From: Adenophora triphylla var. japonica
Lineage: Eukaryota; Streptophyta; Magnoliopsida; Asterales; Campanulaceae
DNA: 64,000 bases
Direction: 5' to 3'
NCBI GenBank assembly: GCA_022495995.1
Contig: JAFEMH010007472.1
Coordinates: 24,437 to 88,436, forward strand
A program made the translations under genes and the position numbers. Shown one piece after another: positions 34,316 to 46,381 of the stretch. The notes under the pieces were generated by a model that searched no databases, had not been told where the DNA came from, and worked only from the letters and a program-made list of their open reading frames with translations. Numbering within the stretch: the stretch's first letter is position 1; each line of letters starts with the position of its first letter.

Positions 34316-36138
34316 CTAGCTGATTTTGTGGCTGATTTTAGTCCAACCATGCAACAAAAGGTGGAACTGGAAGTACAGCAACTTCAAGATGATGACATCC
34401 TGAAAATTTGGACTCTCTATATAGATGGTGCTTCTAACATGAGAGGTACAGGTCTTGGAGTTGTACTAAAATCGCCACAAGGGGACATAATACCACAATC
34501 CATCAGTTGCAGTTTCAGGGCTACCAACAATGAAGCAGAATATGAGGCACTAATTGCAGGATTAGAAGCATCCCAGGACCTAGATGTCAAACATATCCGG
34601 GTGTTTATGGATTCTTTGCTAATTGTTAACCATTACAACGGATCCTACACGGCGAAAAATGCTAAGATGACGACATATTTGGAAATCGTAAAAATTCTTT
34701 CGGCCAAATTCAAATCATTTTCCTTGGAACAAATCCCACGAGAAGAAAATTCTCAAGCGAGATGCTACGGCAAACTTGGGTTCGGCCTTCAAAAGCATTT
34801 CACAAACCGGTATCCCAATTGTGCATATTGACATCCCGGTAATTGATCATCTTGAGATGTTCGCTCTAGATGTCGACATACCTTCCTCTCCGGTGACTTC
34901 TTGGACGGCTCCTATTATCAAGTATCTCTTAGATGATACGATCCCAATTGAGGAGAAAAATGCTAGAGCATTCGGGGTAAGAGAATCTAAATATTTACTT
35001 ATTGATAACCTCTTGTATAGAAAATCACGCTGCAGTCACTACTTAAGATGTCTAGAAGCGAGATAGAGCCCATCGGAGTTCTCAAGGAGGCTGCACGAAG
35101 GAGAATGTGGAAATCATCTTTGGGCGAAGTCTACATACCAAGGCTCTTAGAATGGGCTATTTTTGGCCTACAATGAGAAAAGACGCGTCGATTACGCAAA
35201 GAAATGTGATTCCTGTCAACGGCATGGGGACATCCTACACCAACCAGTGAATTGCTACATCCTATTACGTCTCCATGGCCGTTTTATGGTTTGGGGAATG
35301 GACATTGTAGGAAAATTACCCGGGGCACCGGGTGGAAGAGTATTTTTGCGGCTATGACGCAGACTACTTTTCTAAATGGGTAGAAATGAGGCATACGTAC
35401 AAGTTCGTGACAAAGAGGTTATATATTTTATCAAAAGAAACATATTCGGTCGATTTGGAATACCATCGAGAGATAATTTTTGACAACGGCTCTCAATTCA
35501 TTAGTAAAGAGAACCCAAGATTTCTTGACATCTTGGGGAGTCGAGATGGTGACATCTTCACCCGTTCACCCTCGAAGCCAATGGACGGGCGTAATCTAGC
35601 AATAAAATAATCATAAGCAACTTGAAAAAAGGCGGAACCGGAAGAAAGGGCGATGGGCGGAAGAGTTACCAATGGTTACGTGGGTGACAGGACGACATCC
35701 AAGAACGCTCTTGGTCAAACCCCTATTCACTTGTATTTGGAACGAGAATCGGTTATTCCAGCGAAGTCCTTGTACCTACGGCCGGATACAATTTGTTGAC
35801 ATCGGAACATAATAAAGACATCTTGATACATGACTTAGATACCGTGGACGGGCTGAGGGACATGGCCAAAGTTCGCATGGCGACATATCAATAAAGGGTA
35901 GCCGAGATCTTACAACAAAAAGCGTAAGGATTAGAAGGTTTCAAGTAGGAGACTTAGTCCTACGAAAGGCATTCCAAAATACAAAGGAGCCCAATGCGGG
36001 CAAGCTCGCCCCAAAATGGGAAGGACCCTACCTAATAGATGCGCGGGTAGGAAAGGAGCATATCGCACAGCAACCTTGGATGGCCAAATGATACCGCGAA
36101 GTTGGAACGCCATTCACCTTAAAAGGTATTACATTTAA
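34316..36138 (+). pseudogene. Array unit 0: truncated RNase H and integrase
   Basis: The fragment starts at LADFVADFSPTMQQ, inside the linker to RNase H. RNase H shows TLYIDGASNMRGTGLG, NNEAEYEALIAGLEAS, VFMDSLLIVNHYNG and LEQIPREENSQA (Asp/Glu catalytic residues visible). Integrase follows with pieces of the zinc-binding region (KKCDSCQRHG), [19 protein letters not shown] and the C-terminal LVLRKAFQNTKEPN and SWNAIHLKRYYI, ending at TAA 36136-36138. Several frameshifts occur, many at former CAG/CTG sites. An open frame begun in the LTR (34253) runs in frame into RNase H. RT and gag of this unit are missing because the unit is truncated at the LTR junction. Confidence 0.88.
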
Positions 36139-37074
36139 ACAAAATTCCCCATGAACTCATCTTTTCCGGTATGGATCATCTTTTGATTTTTGTAACCTTT
36201 CTTTTTTCCTATGTACTTTTTTACTTCTCTACAAATCAAGATGTCGCTAACGTACCTTGTGGAGAGGCGTCAACATTAGTTGGCGTCCGTTATTAACATG
36301 TTTCTGTTTTATGAGGTGTTAACATGTTTACATGGGGACATGTCGAAAGCACGCAAAGAACAACGAATTCTCCTCCGTTAGAGGTAGCCATCTCTTCTTA
36401 AGTAAAGGTACACAATCCCTTCTAAGGTTTAAAGAGTTAATTACCTCTTTCTTAAGATGTTAGGTTACCACACCTTCGCCTGGAACGCAAGCTATCTCTT
36501 TAATTGAGGTGTGGGGTGGGCCTATATGGGTAAACTCATATAGCTTACCCATTCCCACTCAGTTAAATGATTGATCTTACGCACTATTCTTATGGTTATG
36601 ACATATACGTGTCATCTAAAGTATCTACGGGTTATGGCATATACATGTCATCTTAAGTATTCACAGTTTTGACATACTAACATGTCACCTTACGAACATA
36701 ACAAATAACCGTACAAAGAAAAATTTCATCCAAAAGAAAACAAGCCCTGACATGCTTGAAAACGACTAAACTTTAACTAGATTAAACTAACCATAAAAAT
36801 ATCCAAGCTACCAACGTTAAAGTGCAAAAGTGTTGGACCAACCCAACACGTAAAAAAGATTGTCTTTGGTCCTTATGGACCCATTACATAACCAAACTAA
36901 AATTAAAATTGTTTTAAGGGATTCCACCCCAGTAACGTCATCAAAAAACCAAGAACAAAGTTATTTTACCTTCTTTTTTAGGTGGCTTCTGCCGCAGGTG
37001 TTGCATTAGGAGTAACTTCTCCAAACTTCTGCTCTTTCTTATTAAGCATCCTACTCTTTTTCCCATCCTAAGAG
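36139..37074 (+). other. Array unit 0: spacer between integrase and antisense ORF
   Basis: Non-coding. Contains repeated ttaacatgttt motifs and three imperfect palindromes of the form GACA-N-TGTC (about 36597-36690). Equivalent spacers occur at 44398-45334, 52677-53610 and 60957-61890. Confidence 0.6.
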
Positions 37075-37980
37075 TCATCCCATGTCGCTGTCATGATCAT
37101 CATCAATCTGCTCAAGATCCTTGGAGACTTCGTTCGCCTTTTCGTCATGGATCCGCTGCAAAGCTGTTTTCTCATCGTTCAGGTTCCAATTCACATGCTC
37201 TCCTGCCTGATATTCTTCAATCATTTGGATCCTAGTTTCGAAAACTGCTTTTGCAGTCTCATGCACCAGGTCATCCTGAAATGCTTCCATTTCCCTTTCA
37301 TGACTGATGTCGACACTCGCAAGCCTGGACCGCCATTTTAGTATCTCTTCGTTCTTGTCTCTGATTTCCAAACCCTTTTCCCTTATTATCCTTGCAGCTT
37401 CTTTCAAATCCTTCTCATATTCAACCCTACTCATATCAAAGGTATCGCATTTTTCCCTCCATATCCTGATTTCTTTGGACATTAACTTAGCCATCGAGAC
37501 AATCTGTCATCAACAAACAAAAAGAGGCATTTTACTAAATTAAAAGAGGATCAATGTACCAGTGACCCAATTTAATTCTTACCTGATTCTCCAACACGTC
37601 TTCTTTCCAAATTTGTTTCTCCACACCGGAGATCTGTTCTACCCTTATTCTTTTCGGAGTAATCTTATCCGTCTCTGGTATGTTCTCTTCCGCTTTCATC
37701 TTGCCTTTGTATTTGGCTACAATATCACTCGTTGTGAAGCCGGATCGAGTCACTGCATGTAAGGATATATGTTAGCAAGGATTTTTTAGAATTGCAAATT
37801 CAATAAACACATTGATTCTGGCTCACTTTTTTGGAGAACGTCGCAACTATGTATTGAAGGAGAAGGGATAACAAATGCGCTCTTTGGGGTTACTCTCGCC
37901 GTAATATAGTAGGAGACGTCAGATCTAGATAAGAATTGAGAGAAGATTTGATGGTTATCCGGAATTGCGGTTACTAGTTC
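37075..37980 (-). CDS. Array unit 0: antisense ORF with introns, coiled-coil
   Basis: On the minus strand three open segments join in frame across good splice sites. Segment 37827-37980 (preceded by an AG acceptor) ends at a GTGAGC donor. Exon 37583-37752 begins after ATGCAG (a CTAAC branch-like motif lies upstream) and ends CAG|GTAAGAA. Exon 37075-37503 begins after TGACAG and ends in TGA. The first join creates ATG ACT CGA (MTRSGF). From that Met about 199 residues follow: KYKGKMKAEENIP, then a long charged helix (FDMSRVEYEKDLKEAARII, KNEEILKWRSRL) with coiled-coil character and an acidic tail DDDHDSDMG. Antisense extra ORFs near the 3' end are known in some Tat-lineage elements, function unknown. 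An upstream exon may exist; I could not place it. Confidence 0.65.
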
Positions 37981-38119
37981 CTATAAAGACTCTTCCTTTC
38001 TAAACCGCCTCGTATCCCTAAACCGTCCTATCAAATAGGGGCGGTTGGACATTTAATGGGACAGAAAAACATTTTGCCTCTTCAGTTGCCTACATAGTCA
38101 AATGTTTTTGAGGACAAAT

Positions 38120-38721
38120 TGTTGTGGGTATTTTTCAGCATGGTGACATCTTCAGTTGATCCTGCATATCAAGATGTCATTCCACTGTAAGTATTGTTTT
38201 AATATTTACTTATTTAATATTTACTAAAATCTTTATTCTTATTTTCCAGTGATTAAGAGAGAAATGCGGGATATTCTCCAGCACGTTCAACACACCTTCA
38301 ACGGCTAGGGCGACTTGGTCTCACGGAGGTTGAAAGGATAAGCCTATATCCCGAGATTGTAGGAACAATATTTGACTCTTTCATACTTAATTATATTTAA
38401 GGGGAAATGGAGACGGAACATATACTAAGGCTCATACGCACACACATTCTACACACAGGCTCTTGTAATCCTCTCCATTATCTTCCAAAGTTGTATCCGT
38501 GATCATTATAGTGAAACTTTTAAGGTTGGAGACCTAACTCCCGGGGTTTTTTCCAAAGAGGTTATCACCTCCAAGGTTTTCCTCGTTAACAAATCGTGGT
38601 GTCATTATTTCTTTTTACGCTTTTTTTCCATATAGTCAAATTCCATAGTCCCCTCCTTATTGTTCAATCCACACACTAATCAAAGTTAAGATTCTATTCT
38701 ATTGTTTTTTCTACCAAAACA
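38120..38721 (+). repeat. LTR 1 of the tandem array (602 bp)
   Basis: Starts TGTTGTGGGTATTTTTC after a purine-containing tract (gaggacaaat) and ends CTACCAAAACA before a PBS. The right boundary is firm because the last LTR ends at the same base against unrelated sequence. The left boundary is inferred from TG and the polypurine tract, since every copy lies in tandem. Contains a TATA-like tatatttaa and a GTAAGT...CAG intron-like segment. Confidence 0.7.
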
Positions 38722-38742
38722 ATTTGGCGCCCACCGAGGGGC
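38722..38742 (+). promoter_or_regulatory. PBS of array unit 1
   Basis: ATTTGGCGCCCACCGAGGGG directly follows LTR 1. The same site follows LTR 2 (46985) and, slightly altered, LTR 3 (55261). It is absent after LTR 4, where the array ends. Confidence 0.7.
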
Positions 38743-38788
38743 CTCGTGGTTTATCGATTATTTGGATCATTTCCTAAGCAAGTTCATT

Positions 38789-40424
38789 ATGTCTGCACCC
38801 ACCAATGTATCCGCCGCCGGCAAGAGTCCTGCTGTTGCTCCAACATCAGGAGGTAGAACCAGCTTGTTGCCGCCACCTCCTCAAACCGGACCTCAGCAAA
38901 CTCAACCTACGAAGACTCCACAAAAGGGAACGACCTCTTCCAATGTAGATGCCGACATCCGGAGTATCCTGACCAAGTTGAATCAGAGGCTGGACCAACA
39001 AGACAGCAATTCGAAGGTCTTTGGCCGATTCCATGATTAAGATGCGAGAAGATCAACAGTTCATCACATCTCGGCTTGACAACATATCGCCATTACGTGC
39101 GAGGAACCTCAACTTCGACAACACCGAAGGACCTACACTTGAGTGAATTTATTCCGATGGGTAGTCCGCCTCAAACTCGTCGGTGACATCCTTAATGATG
39201 TCAACATCTTTGCCAGGGACACCACGATGACGCCACCTTCTGCGGGATACACTCCGTTCATCCCATTCATCGACAACACAACCGTCACAACTACTACAGA
39301 CAACTCGTTTGCTAAATAATCTTTTCAATAATAATAATTTCAATCGTATTCCTATGGGTGACCCTTTTGCGAAACCCACTAGCCAAACAGATGCGGGATC
39401 TCGAGAGGCGATAATGAACGTGCCGGGCGTAACTCCTCCAATCCAACCAGTGACTCAAAAGCGCTACAATCAATCCCGGTTTGTCCCAACAATTGCAAAT
39501 GTTGACATCCCAAAGCGATTCAGTGTACCATCTATGAAGTTGTACGACGGTACCACGGATCCAGAAGAACACGTTGCCCACTATCAAGAAAAGATGGACA
39601 TCATCCATATTCCTCTTCAATTAGGAGGCACAGCTTATGCGGGGATTTGGATCAACCTTATGCAGGACCAGCCCTCAAATGGTTGATTAGGCAACCTCTA
39701 GGTTCAATTGGTTCTTACGCCCGGCTTATCAACATGTTCTATAACCAATTCTCATGCGATCGACAATTTGAAAGGTTGACAAGTGATCTCTACAATGTGA
39801 CCCAGCGGCCTAATGAAACTCTAAAGGACTATGTCCACCTGGTTCAATAAGGAAGTGCTAGAAATTCCCAATCTTGACATGTCGACGGCCACGAAGCATT
39901 CAAAATGGGGGTGAAGAAGGACTCACGATATTACCGAGATTTGGTGATGACTCCTTGTAAGCGGTTGGAAGAAGTCGGGAGCGGGCGGTGAGATTCATAA
40001 GGCTGGAGGAAGACGAGCTGCGAAGATCGAAATCCTCATCCAAGATGTCGACATATGACAACCCCGACGAAAAGACCGAATCGTCCCATCGCAGAACAAC
40101 CGTTCCAATCCTTATCCGAGAAATTGACACTAGCAAAATTAATTCAATAGACGGTGAGGATGAAGATAATGATAATGTGCCTAACATTTCGATTATTGTT
40201 TCTCTGTTAACATTTCGGGTATACTCTTTGCAATGGGCAACCTTGAGGACAAAGCCGGATGGCCAAAGAAGACGGATAAAGCCACGGGATGGCGTGACAA
40301 ATCAAAATGGTGCGCTTACCATGAAGACTTTGGACATGTCACCGAAGATTGCATCGCATTAAGAAAGGAGATCGGTTACTTGCTCTCGAAAGGACATCTT
40401 AAGGAGTTGCTTTGGGATCCGTAA
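38789..40424 (+). pseudogene. Array unit 1: gag
   Basis: Starts MSAPTNVSAAGKSPAVAP (ATG 38789), a Pro/Thr-rich N-terminus. It is followed by FSVPSMKLYDGTTDPEEHVA at about 39520-39580, ALKWLIRQPLGSIGSYARL and FYNQFSCDRQFERLTSDLYN, the conserved gypsy gag core. A zinc-knuckle-like motif CAYHEDFGHVTEDC (40311-40352) precedes LRKEIGYLLSKGHLKELL. Frameshifts at about 39020, 39300, 39680 and 39850 break it. Comparison with units 2 and 3 shows most of these at CAG/CTG sites, so the underlying gene may be less damaged than it appears. Confidence 0.85.
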
Positions 40425-40479
40425 AGAAGAAGGCTGAAAATGCGGAAGCTCCTCATGGCCGAGAGACCGATCTCTCCCC

Positions 40480-43400
40480 GGCCTACAAAGGTGATTAATT
40501 TCATTAGTGGAGGTTCAGTAAATATGTGGAACATCCTATTATGCTGCAAAACGACATGCTAAGGAGTCGAAAGGAGGAAAAACCGGAAAGACTGGCCCGG
40601 GATGCCGACACCTTGCCAGGATCCAATCACCTTTGATGAAAGCAACTGAGATAATTTCTGGAACCCCATCACGACGGTCTAGTTATTTCCTTGCAGATGC
40701 CAACTGTACAATCCGGCGCATCCTAGTTGATGGGGGTAGCTCTGTTAATCTTATCATGTTGGGCACCCTTAAGGAAATGAACATCCCGAATCTGGAGATC
40801 ATTAAAATCCTCGGTCTTTGGTAGGCTTCGGCGGTGAAGTCAAAGAAACGGTAGGGAGATAAAGCTTCCAATATACTCGAAGGGTCTCAATACCATGGAA
40901 CGATTCTGCGTAATTGATTGCGCAACATCTTACAATGTCATTCTTGGAAGACCAGTGGATTCATGGAATGAAGGCCGTACCCTCCACTTACCATCAATGT
41001 GTGAAGTTCCCAACACCTTGGGGTGTCGCTAAGATTTACTGATGATCAACAGTGGCCAAGGAATGTTATAAAACTTCAATGAAGGCGTCGACATCTCCAA
41101 AACAAGCATAGCAATTACCGAAGAAAGTACGTGAAGTCCTGGAAGCCAGGGAGGATGATGTGAAAGAAGTATTGCTAGACCCTTCCAACCCGGACATGAA
41201 AGTACTTATAGGCACTGACATCCCACCAGAAGTAGAAGAAAAGCTTGTGGACCTATTAAGAAGCAGAATAAAGAGCTTTGCTTGGAAACATGATGACATG
41301 ACGAGGCATCGGCAAAGATATTATCACTCACAAACTTAACATAGATCCTAGCTTTAAACCAGTACACCAGAAGCGTAGGAAGTTTGCAGAAACCAGAAAA
41401 CAGATCATCAAGGAAGAGGTAGAGCGCCTACTCAAAGCCAACATGATACGAGAGGTCGACTATCCAAGATGGTTAGCAAACGTGGTTGTGGTTGAGAAGA
41501 GAAACGGGAAATGGCGAGTCTGCGTCGACTTCACAGACCTGAATAAAGCCTGTCCAAAAGATCCTTTCCCTTTGCCACACATAGACTCGTTGGTTGATGC
41601 CACTTCTGGACATGAGCTCCTCACATTCATGGACGCATCCTCATGATTTCAACAAATCCAGATGGAACCCTCTGACCAAGAGGACACCGCCTTCATAACA
41701 CCCACAGGTATTTATTGTTATATTGCTATGCCTTTTGGTCTAAAAATGCGGGTGCAACATATCGAGGCTCGTCAACAAAATGTTCAAAGATCGGATTGGG
41801 ACACAATGGAAGTATACATCGACGACATGGTGGTAAAATCCAAGAAAACCGAAGATCACATAAGCAACTTATCCCAGGCCTTTGACATCTTGGATTGTTT
41901 CAATATGAAGCTTAACTTGACTAAATGCAACTTTGCAATGAGGGCGGGGAAGTTTAAGGCTATATGGTTACTAAAAGAGGCATTGAAGCTGCCCCGGAAC
42001 GGATACGTGCTATTATCAACCTGTCGTCACCTCAATGCATCAAGGACGTCCAAAGATTGACGGGAAAGATTCTTTGCACTCACCAGATTCATTTCAAAAT
42101 CCTCGGATCGATGCAAACCTTTCTATGATATCCTAAGGAAGAACAAGAAGTTCCGGTGGGAGAACCAACATGAAGAAGCCTTTCAAGAACTCAAAACTTA
42201 CCTGTCGACACCTCCGTTATTGGCGAACCTCGGGAGGAGGAACATCTTTACATCTACTTAGCGGTATCGAAGGCGCGTAAGCGCGATCTTAGTGACACAA
42301 CGAGATGGTAATCGGCAACCCATCTACTATATAAGTAAGACACTCCTAGATGCAGAGACCGAGGTATTCTCATTTACAAAAATTAATCTTAGCTTTGATA
42401 ATGCTTCTATTAAATTAAGGCACTATTTTGAAACACATATTATAATTGTACGCACTAACTATCCTATAAAGAATGTTATGAGAAAACCGTGAGATGTCGG
42501 AGTCGAATGGCGAAATGGTCTGTACAATTAAGCACATACGACATCAAATATGAACCCAGAACTGCAATAAAATCTCAAGCCCTAGCTGATTTTGTGGCTG
42601 ATTTTAGTCCAACCATGCAACAAAAGGTGGAACTGGAAGTACAGCAACTTCAAGATGATGACATCCTGAAAATTTGGACTCTCTATATAGATGGTGCTTC
42701 TAACATGAGAGGTACAGGTCTTGGAGTTGTACTAAAATCGCCACAAGGGGACATAATACCACAATCCATCAGATTTGCGGTTTTCGGGGCTACCAACAAT
42801 GAAGCAGAATATGAGGCACTAATTGCAGGATTAGAAGCATCCCAGGACCTAGATGTCAAACATATCCGGGTGTTTATGGATTCTTTGCTAATTGTTAACC
42901 ATTACAACGGATCCTACACAGCGAAAAATGCTAAGATGACGACATATTTGGAAATCGTAAAAATTCTTTCGGCCAAATTCAAATCATTTTCCTTGGAACA
43001 AATCCCACGAGAAGAAAATTCTCAAGCAGATGCTCTGGCAAACTTGGGTTCAGCCTTCAAAAGCATTTCACAAACCAGTATCCCAATTGTGCATATTGAC
43101 ATCCCAACAATTGATCATCTTGAGATGTTCGCTCTAGATGTCGACATACCTTCCTCTCCAGCAGCAACTTCTTGGACAGCTCCTATTATCAAGTATCTCT
43201 TAGATGATACGATCCCAATTGAGGAGAAAAATGCTAGAGCATTCAGGGTAAGAGAATCTAAATATTTACTTATTGATAACCTCTTGTATAGAAAATCTGC
43301 TGAGGTCACTACTTAAGATGTCTAGAAGCGAGATAGAGCCCATCAGTTCTCGGAGCCGCACGAAGGAGAATGTGGAAATCATACTGGGGGCAGAAGTCTA

Positions 43401-44397
43401 CATACCAAGGCTCTTAGAATGGGCTATTTTTGGCCTACAATGAGAAAAGACGCTGTCGATTACGCAAAGAAATGTGATACCTGTCAACGACATGGGGACA
43501 TCCTACACCAACCAGTGAATTGCTACATCCTATTCTCGTCTCCATGGCCGTTTATGGTTTGGGAATGGACATTGTAGGAAAATTACCCGGGGCACCGGTG
43601 GAAGAGTATTTTTACCGGCTATGACGGACTACTTTTCTAAATGGGTAGAAGGCGAGGCATACGTACAAGTTCGTGACAAAGAGGTTATATATTTTATCAA
43701 AAGAAACATATTCAATCGATTTGGAATACCATCAGAGATAATTTTTGACAACGGCTCTCAATTCATTAGTAAGAGAACCCAAGATTTCTTGACATCTTGG
43801 GGAGTCAAGATGGTGACATCTTCACCCGTTCACCCTCAAGCCAATGGACAGGCAGAATCTAGCAATAAAATAATCATAAGCAACTTGAAAAAGAGGCGAA
43901 CCGAGAAGAAAGGGCGATGGGCGTAAGAGTTACCAATGGTTCTATGGGGCGACAGACGACATCCAAGAACGCTACCGGTCAAACCCTCTATTCACTTGTA
44001 TTTGGAACAGAATCGGTTATTCCACGAAGTCCTTGTACCTACGCGCGATACAATTTGTTGACATCTCGAACATAATAAAGACATCTTGATACATGACTTA
44101 GATACCGTGGACGAAGCGAGGGACATGGCCAAAGTTCGCATGGCGCATATCAACAAAGGGTAGCCGGATCTTACAACAAAAACGTAAGGATTAGAAGGTT
44201 TCAAGTAGGAGACTTAGTCCTACGAAAGGCATTCCAAAATACAAAGGAGCCCAATGCAGCAAGCTCGCCCCAAAATGGGAAGGACCCTACCTAATAGATG
44301 CGCGGTCCGGAAAGGAGCATATCGCCCGGCAACCTTGGATGGCCAAATGATACCGCGAAGTTGGAACGCCATTCACCTTAAAAGGTATTACATTTAA
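40480..44397 (+). pseudogene. Array unit 1: pol (protease, RT, RNase H, integrase)
   Basis: Protease: ILVDGGSSVNLIMLG (active-site Asp, 40720-40749). RT: LLKANMIREVDYPRWLANVV, KWRVCVDFTDLNKACPKDPF, then an in-frame TGA at 41644-41646 where FMDASS-G-FQQI is expected; the YIDD box is at 41815-41826. RNase H: the long open segment 42489-43316 with YIDGASN and NNEAEYEALIAG. Integrase: FDNGSQFISKRTQDFL and PVHPQANGQAESSNK in 43621-43926, ending HLKRYYI at 44397. Domain order PR-RT-RH-INT is that of Ty3/gypsy. Together the products would copy RNA to DNA and integrate it, but the TGA and frameshifts prevent a full polyprotein. Confidence 0.88.
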
Positions 44398-45334
44398 ACG
44401 AAATTCCCCATGAACTCATCTTTTCCAGTATGGATCATCTTTTGATTTTTGTAACCTTTCTTTTTTCCTATGTACTTTTTTACTTCTCTACAAATCAAGA
44501 TGTCGCTAACGTACCTTGTGGAGAGGCGTCAACATTAGTTGGCGACCGTTATTAACATGTTTTTGTTTTATGAGGTGTTAACATGTTTACATGGGGACAT
44601 ATCGAAAGCACGCAAAGAACAACAAATTCTCCTCCGTTAGAGGGTTGGCCATCTCTTCTTAAGTAAAGGTACACAATCCCTTCTAAGGTTTAAAGAGTTA
44701 ATTACCTCTTTCTTAAGATGTTAGGTTACCACACCTTCGCCTGGAACGCAAGCTATCTCTTTAATTGAGGTGTGGGGTGGGCCTATATGGGTAAACTCAT
44801 ATAGCTTACCCATTCCCACTCGCTAAATGATTGATCTTACGCATTATTCTTATGGTTATGACATATACGTGTCATCTAAAGTATCTACGGGTTATGGCAT
44901 ATACATGTCATCTTAAGTATTCACAGTTTTGACATACTAACATGTCACCTTACGAACATAACAAATAACCGTACAAAGAAAAATTTCATCCAAAAGAAAA
45001 CAAGCCCTGACATGCTTGAAAACGACTAAACTTTAACTAGATTAAACTAACCATAAAAATATCCAAGCTACCAACGTTAAAGTGCAAAAGTGTTGGACCA
45101 ACCCAACACGTAAAAAAGATTGTCTTTGGTCCTTATGGACCCATTACATAACCAAACTAAAATTAAAATTGTTTTAAGGGATTCCACCCCAGTAACGTCA
45201 TCAAAAAACCAAGAACAAAGTTATTTTACCTTCTTTTTTAGGTGGCTTCTACCACAGGTGTTGCATTAGGAGTAACTTCTCCAAACTTCTGCTCTTTCTT
45301 ATTAAGCATCCTACTCTTTTTCCCATCCTAAGAG

Positions 45335-46240
45335 TCATCCCATGTCGCTGTCATGATCATCATCAATCTTCTCAAGATCCTTGGAGACTTCGTTCGCCTT
45401 TTCGTCATGGATCCGCTGCAAAGCTGTTTTCTCATCGTTCAGGTTCCAATTCACATGCTCTCCTACCTGATATTCTTCAATCATTTGGATCCTAGTTTCG
45501 AAACCGCTTTGCGGCCTCATGCACCAGGTCATCCTGAAATGCTTCCATTTCCCTTTCATGACTGATGTCGACACTCGCAAGCCTGGACCGCCATTTTAGT
45601 ATCTCTTCGTTCTTGTCTCTGATTTCCAAACCCTTTTCCCTTATTATCCTTGCAGCTTCTTTCAAATCCTTCTCATATTCAACCCTACTCATATCAAAGG
45701 TATCGCATTTTTCCCTCCATATCCTGATTTCTTTGGACATTAACTTAGCCATCGAGACAATCTGTCATCAACAAACAAAAAGAGGCATTTTACTAAAATA
45801 AAAGAGGATCAATGTACCAATGACCCAAATTAATTCTTACCTGATTCTCCAACACGTCTTCTTTTCCAAATTTGTTTCTCCACACCTGAGATCCGTTCTA
45901 CCCTTATTCTTTTCGGAGTAATCTTATCCGTCTCTGGTATGTTCTCTTCCGCTTTCATCTTGCCTTTGTATTTGGCTACAATATCACTCGTCGTGAAGCC
46001 GGATCGAGTCACTGCATGTAAGGATATATGTTAGCAAGGATTTTTTAGAATTGCAAATTCAATAAACACATTGATTCTGGCTCACTTTTTTGGAGAACGT
46101 CGCAACTATGTATTGAAGGAGAAGGGATAACAAATGCGCTCTTTGGGGTTACTCTCGCCGTAATATAGTAGGAGACGTCAGATCTAGATAAGAATTGAGA
46201 GAAGATTTGATGGTTATCCGGAATTGCGGTTACTAGTTCC
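45335..46240 (-). CDS. Array unit 1: antisense ORF with introns
   Basis: Same three-part structure as unit 0: final segment 45335-45761, middle exon 45841-46011, upstream segment ending at 46086, with identical GTGAGC, ATGCAG, GTAAG and TGACAG splice signals. A frameshift near 45500 (cgctttgcggcctc versus unit 0 tgcttttgcagtctc) breaks the last exon. It falls on a CAG site and may be a sequence error. Confidence 0.6.
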
Positions 46241-46381
46241 TATAAAGACTCTTCCTTTCTAAACCGCCTCGTATCCCTAAACCGTCCTATCAAATAGAGC
46301 TGGCGGTTGGACATTTAATGGGACAGAAAAACATTTTGCCTCTTCAGTTGCCTACATAGTCAAATGTTTTTGGGGACAAAT

